Shown here: positions 61,918 to 64,000 of the stretch, in pieces
Position numbering within the stretch: position 1 is the stretch's first letter
Layout of the letters: the number at the start of each line of letters is the position of its first letter
Assembly (NCBI GenBank): GCA_016290995.1
Contig: JAEEVR010000002.1
Span: 62,001-126,000 of the forward strand
DNA length: 64,000 bases
Source of the DNA: Treponema sp.
GTDB lineage: Bacteria > Spirochaetota > Spirochaetia > Treponematales > Treponemataceae
Direction: 5' to 3'
Made by a program: the position numbers and the translations under genes
Notes under the pieces: generated by a model
What the model saw: the letters and a program-made list of their open reading frames with translations, nothing else
Database searches by the model: none
What the model was told of the DNA's origin: nothing

Positions 61918-61924
61918 AGTAGCA

Positions 61925-64000
61925 ATGAAAAAAGCTTCGTTAAAAAAACTGATTTTAGCGCTCGTGTTTCTATTGCCGAGCGGCCTTTTTGGCCTTACGA
62001 TGCCGGAAGGCTTTTCACGCTTTGTTTTGTCAAACGGAATGACCGTTTGCGTTTACGAGGATTTTTCCGCTCCCACTGTGAGGGTTGAATACGCGGCAAA
62101 AGCGGGCTTTTCGGCGCAAGGCCCCGCGACGGCCGGCTACGCTCCACTTTACGTCCAGCTTTTTTCAAAGGCCGGAATCTATTCCAACGACTCAGGCGTT
62201 TGGCTTTTGGACGGCCTGGCTTCCGAATGTACCGCCGACAGCGCCCGTTACACTATTGACGCAAGCCCCAACCAGCTTGAAGAGATTTTTAAAGAGCTGG
62301 GCCTTTGCGCCTTCGCTCCCCTTTTTCAAGACCAAGAATTGGCGGTAAAATTAAAGGAAGCCAAAGAAAGCGCCGCGCAAAACGCCTTTAGCGTGGAAGG
62401 CTTTATCAACAGCGCGATCGACTCGCGCGTCTTTAGCGCCGCTCCCTGGAAGCACGACAGCGGAATCTATCCCGCGCTTTTCCAAAAACAAAGCCTTGCC
62501 GAAGCCCGCTCGATTTTGACCGAAATCGCGCGTAATTATTACTCGCCGCAAAACTCCGCTCTTTTTGTCACGGGAGCGGTGACAAAAGAAACGGCGCTTT
62601 CATTGGCCGAAAAAACTTTTGGAAGCTACGCCCCGCGCCCGGCCTTTGTTCCGACGGAAGCGGAAGCCGCGGCCAATCCCGCTCAAAAGAAATTCGTTTT
62701 GTCCGACCCGGAGCTTTCGCCCGACATGGCGCAAGTCGTCTGCCAGTACACAAGCCTTTCTATGGAGGAAGCGGACATCGCGGCCCTTGTCTTAAACGCG
62801 CGGGACTCGGCCCTAAAGCAAGCGCTTACGGCTGAGGCCGCGCTTAACATTCGCGGAAGCGACTACATCAACGCAGACGCCGCGCACAAAAACTCTTCGA
62901 GCCGCTTGATAATCCAAAGCCTTTTGGAAAAATCCAACGCCAACGACTTTGAAAAGGCGGAGCTATTTGGAAAAATCTTAAAGGAAAAAATCTGTGGCTT
63001 TACCGAAGAAGAGTTTGAAGCGGCGAAAGCCTTTCTTTTGACCGACTTTGAGGTGGCGGCTGGAAATCCGCGCGGCTTTATGGAACTCTTGTCGCAATTT
63101 TGGGCGGTTGACGGAATCGCGAAAAAATCCTACGAGCAAAGCGGCCAGGAAGGCGACGCTTCCAGCTTGGTCCAAAGATTCTTGGCGCGCGGCCAGCGGA
63201 TTATGGCGCAAGACTTTTTGGAGCTAAAGCTAGCGCTTCAAAACGAGGAGCCCTTTGTCTTTGTTCTTGTCAACTCAAAAAGCTATCAAAGCCTCGCGTC
63301 CGCCTTTGACAAGACTGGCTGGCAAAGCGTGACGGCAAAGAACGCCTCATGGCACACGCAGGAAATGTTTTCCGCGATAAAGAATTCGCTTGCAAAAAAC
63401 GAGCAAGAAAAAACGGATCAAGACGCTCCGCAAATTTTTGACCAAACTTTTTTTCAAAAAAGCCTTGAAAGCGGCCAAAGCGCGCGCTTGCAAAACGGAA
63501 TCGGCTTCCACGCAAAAACTTATCCCGACCGCTTTACCAGCGTCGTTGGCCTTTACATAAAAGGCGGAGAAGCCTACTGCGCTCAAAAAGAGCCGGGACA
63601 GGAAGCGGTTTTGGCAAGCGTCTTGGCGCAAAACGCGCGAAAGGCTTGCGCGCAAAAAATATATTCAGGCCAAATGAAAAACGCCAACGTCAACGCGCAA
63701 TGCGAGGACATAAGCTCGCTTGTGACGGTTGAATGCCTTGCCGGAGACGAAGGAGCCGCCCTTGAAGCGCTTGCCGAGGCGATGATTTTTTGCGACATCG
63801 TTCCCGCCGAAGTTGACGTGTACTTGTCCAGCCGAAAAAGCTTGCAGATAATCAAGTCTTCAGCCATGCCGCGCCAGCTCTACTCGGCCGGAATAAAAAA
63901 CTTTTACAAGTCGCCCCTTTACAAGGCGCTCTACGCTCCCGGCCAAGAAATCTTGAACAACGTAAGCTACACGCAAATCCTTGAAGCCTACGCCAAATTC
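61925..64000 (+). CDS. M16-like peptidase homologue without zinc motif, 3' end outside window
   Basis: At least 692 residues, open to the right edge. A signal peptide (LILALVFLLPSGLFG) is followed by the M16 opening FVLSNGMTVCVYEDFSAPTV and AGFSAQGPATAGYAPLYVQL. The place where active M16 enzymes carry HxxEH reads YAPLYVQLF, so zinc-binding residues are missing. A second M16-type module begins near residue 520 (RLQNGIGFHAKTYPDRFTSV). It is probably a non-catalytic periplasmic member, as in the inactive partner subunits known in this family. The reading frame has no internal stop; the start is the first ATG after a signal-peptide-compatible promoter. Confidence 0.72.
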   Translation, partial: MKKASLKKLILALVFLLPSGLFGLTMPEGFSRFVLSNGMTVCVYEDFSAPTVRVEYAAKAGFSAQGPATAGYAPLYVQLFSKAGIYSNDSGVWLLDGLASECTADSARYTIDASPNQLEEIFKELGLCAFAPLFQDQELAVKLKEAKESAAQNAFSVEGFINSAIDSRVFSAAPWKHDSGIYPALFQKQSLAEARSILTEIARNYYSPQNSALFVTGAVTKETALSLAEKTFGSYAPRPAFVPTEAEAAANPAQKKFVLSDPELSPDMAQVVCQYTSLSMEEADIAALVLNARDSALKQALTAEAALNIRGSDYINADAAHKNSSSRLIIQSLLEKSNANDFEKAELFGKILKEKICGFTEEEFEAAKAFLLTDFEVAAGNPRGFMELLSQFWAVDGIAKKSYEQSGQEGDASSLVQRFLARGQRIMAQDFLELKLALQNEEPFVFVLVNSKSYQSLASAFDKTGWQSVTAKNASWHTQEMFSAIKNSLAKNEQEKTDQDAPQIFDQTFFQKSLESGQSARLQNGIGFHAKTYPDRFTSVVGLYIKGGEAYCAQKEPGQEAVLASVLAQNARKACAQKIYSGQMKNANVNAQCEDISSLVTVECLAGDEGAALEALAEAMIFCDIVPAEVDVYLSSRKSLQIIKSSAMPRQLYSAGIKNFYKSPLYKALYAPGQEILNNVSYTQILEAYAKF

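Overview
The window reads as chromosome from a host-associated (gut or rumen type) spirochaete close to Treponema. The evidence is a FlaA sheath-protein pair, a fliF-fliG-fliH-fliI-fliJ operon, UPF0164/FadL-like and DUF4954 proteins, and a compact division cluster without ftsI, mraY or other mur genes. Base composition looks near 50% G+C and coding density is very high. The metabolism looks anaerobic and saccharolytic: GH5 endoglucanase, GH31 alpha-glucosidase, GH133-type debranching enzyme, enolase, rubrerythrin and a superoxide dismutase. I saw no rRNA, tRNA, CRISPR array, insertion sequence or prophage, and no gene-free stretch longer than about 210 bases.

Layout. 2-1477: 3' part of a nucleoside kinase, convergent with the flagellar basal-body/export operon fliF, a small FliG-like gene, fliG, fliH, fliI, fliJ (7603 down to 1531). 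7783-15402: DUF4230 protein, a divergent membrane protein with a kinase-like fold, Hsp33, a large FlgD-Ig/OmpA envelope protein and an outer-membrane barrel. 15573-20678: rubrerythrin, enolase, an Fe-S scaffold-like gene with a GGGtGRT gene, and a split chromate transporter. 20807-26066: glycogen debranching enzyme, AraC regulator, GH31. 26063-33969: hslUV, xerC-like, topA, dprA, TPR lipoprotein, xerD-like. 33985-41906: ftsZ, ftsA, ftsQ, ftsW, murF, ftsL, rsmH, mraZ (transcribed leftward from mraZ). 42052-46912: a nuclease-like unknown, sod, two flaA-type genes, GH5. 46909-51652: branched-chain amino-acid ABC importer livKHMGF. 51771-57756: a transcription unit of glycosyltransferase, acyltransferase, metN, metI, metQ and a peptidase-less FtsH-like ATPase. 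57808-64000: periplasmic TPR protein, SDR, DUF4954 and a truncated-by-window M16-like protein.

Regulation visible in the sequence. Many genes have good sigma-70 promoters. About ten of them place the predicted transcription start on, or within three bases of, the ATG with no Shine-Dalgarno sequence, which suggests frequent leaderless mRNAs. mraZ is preceded by four GTGG boxes exactly 10 bp apart. The liv operon and sod each have a terminator-like hairpin directly upstream of the ribosome binding site. A 76-nt double-hairpin repeat occurs at two places 51 kb apart.

Best candidates for undescribed biology: the small protein between FliF and FliG that joins a FliG-N-like segment to a FliF-C-like tail; the FtsH homologue with no peptidase domain; the leaderless-promoter architecture; the GGGtGRT/Fe-S scaffold pair; the double-hairpin repeat; and the kinase-fold membrane protein upstream of hsp33.
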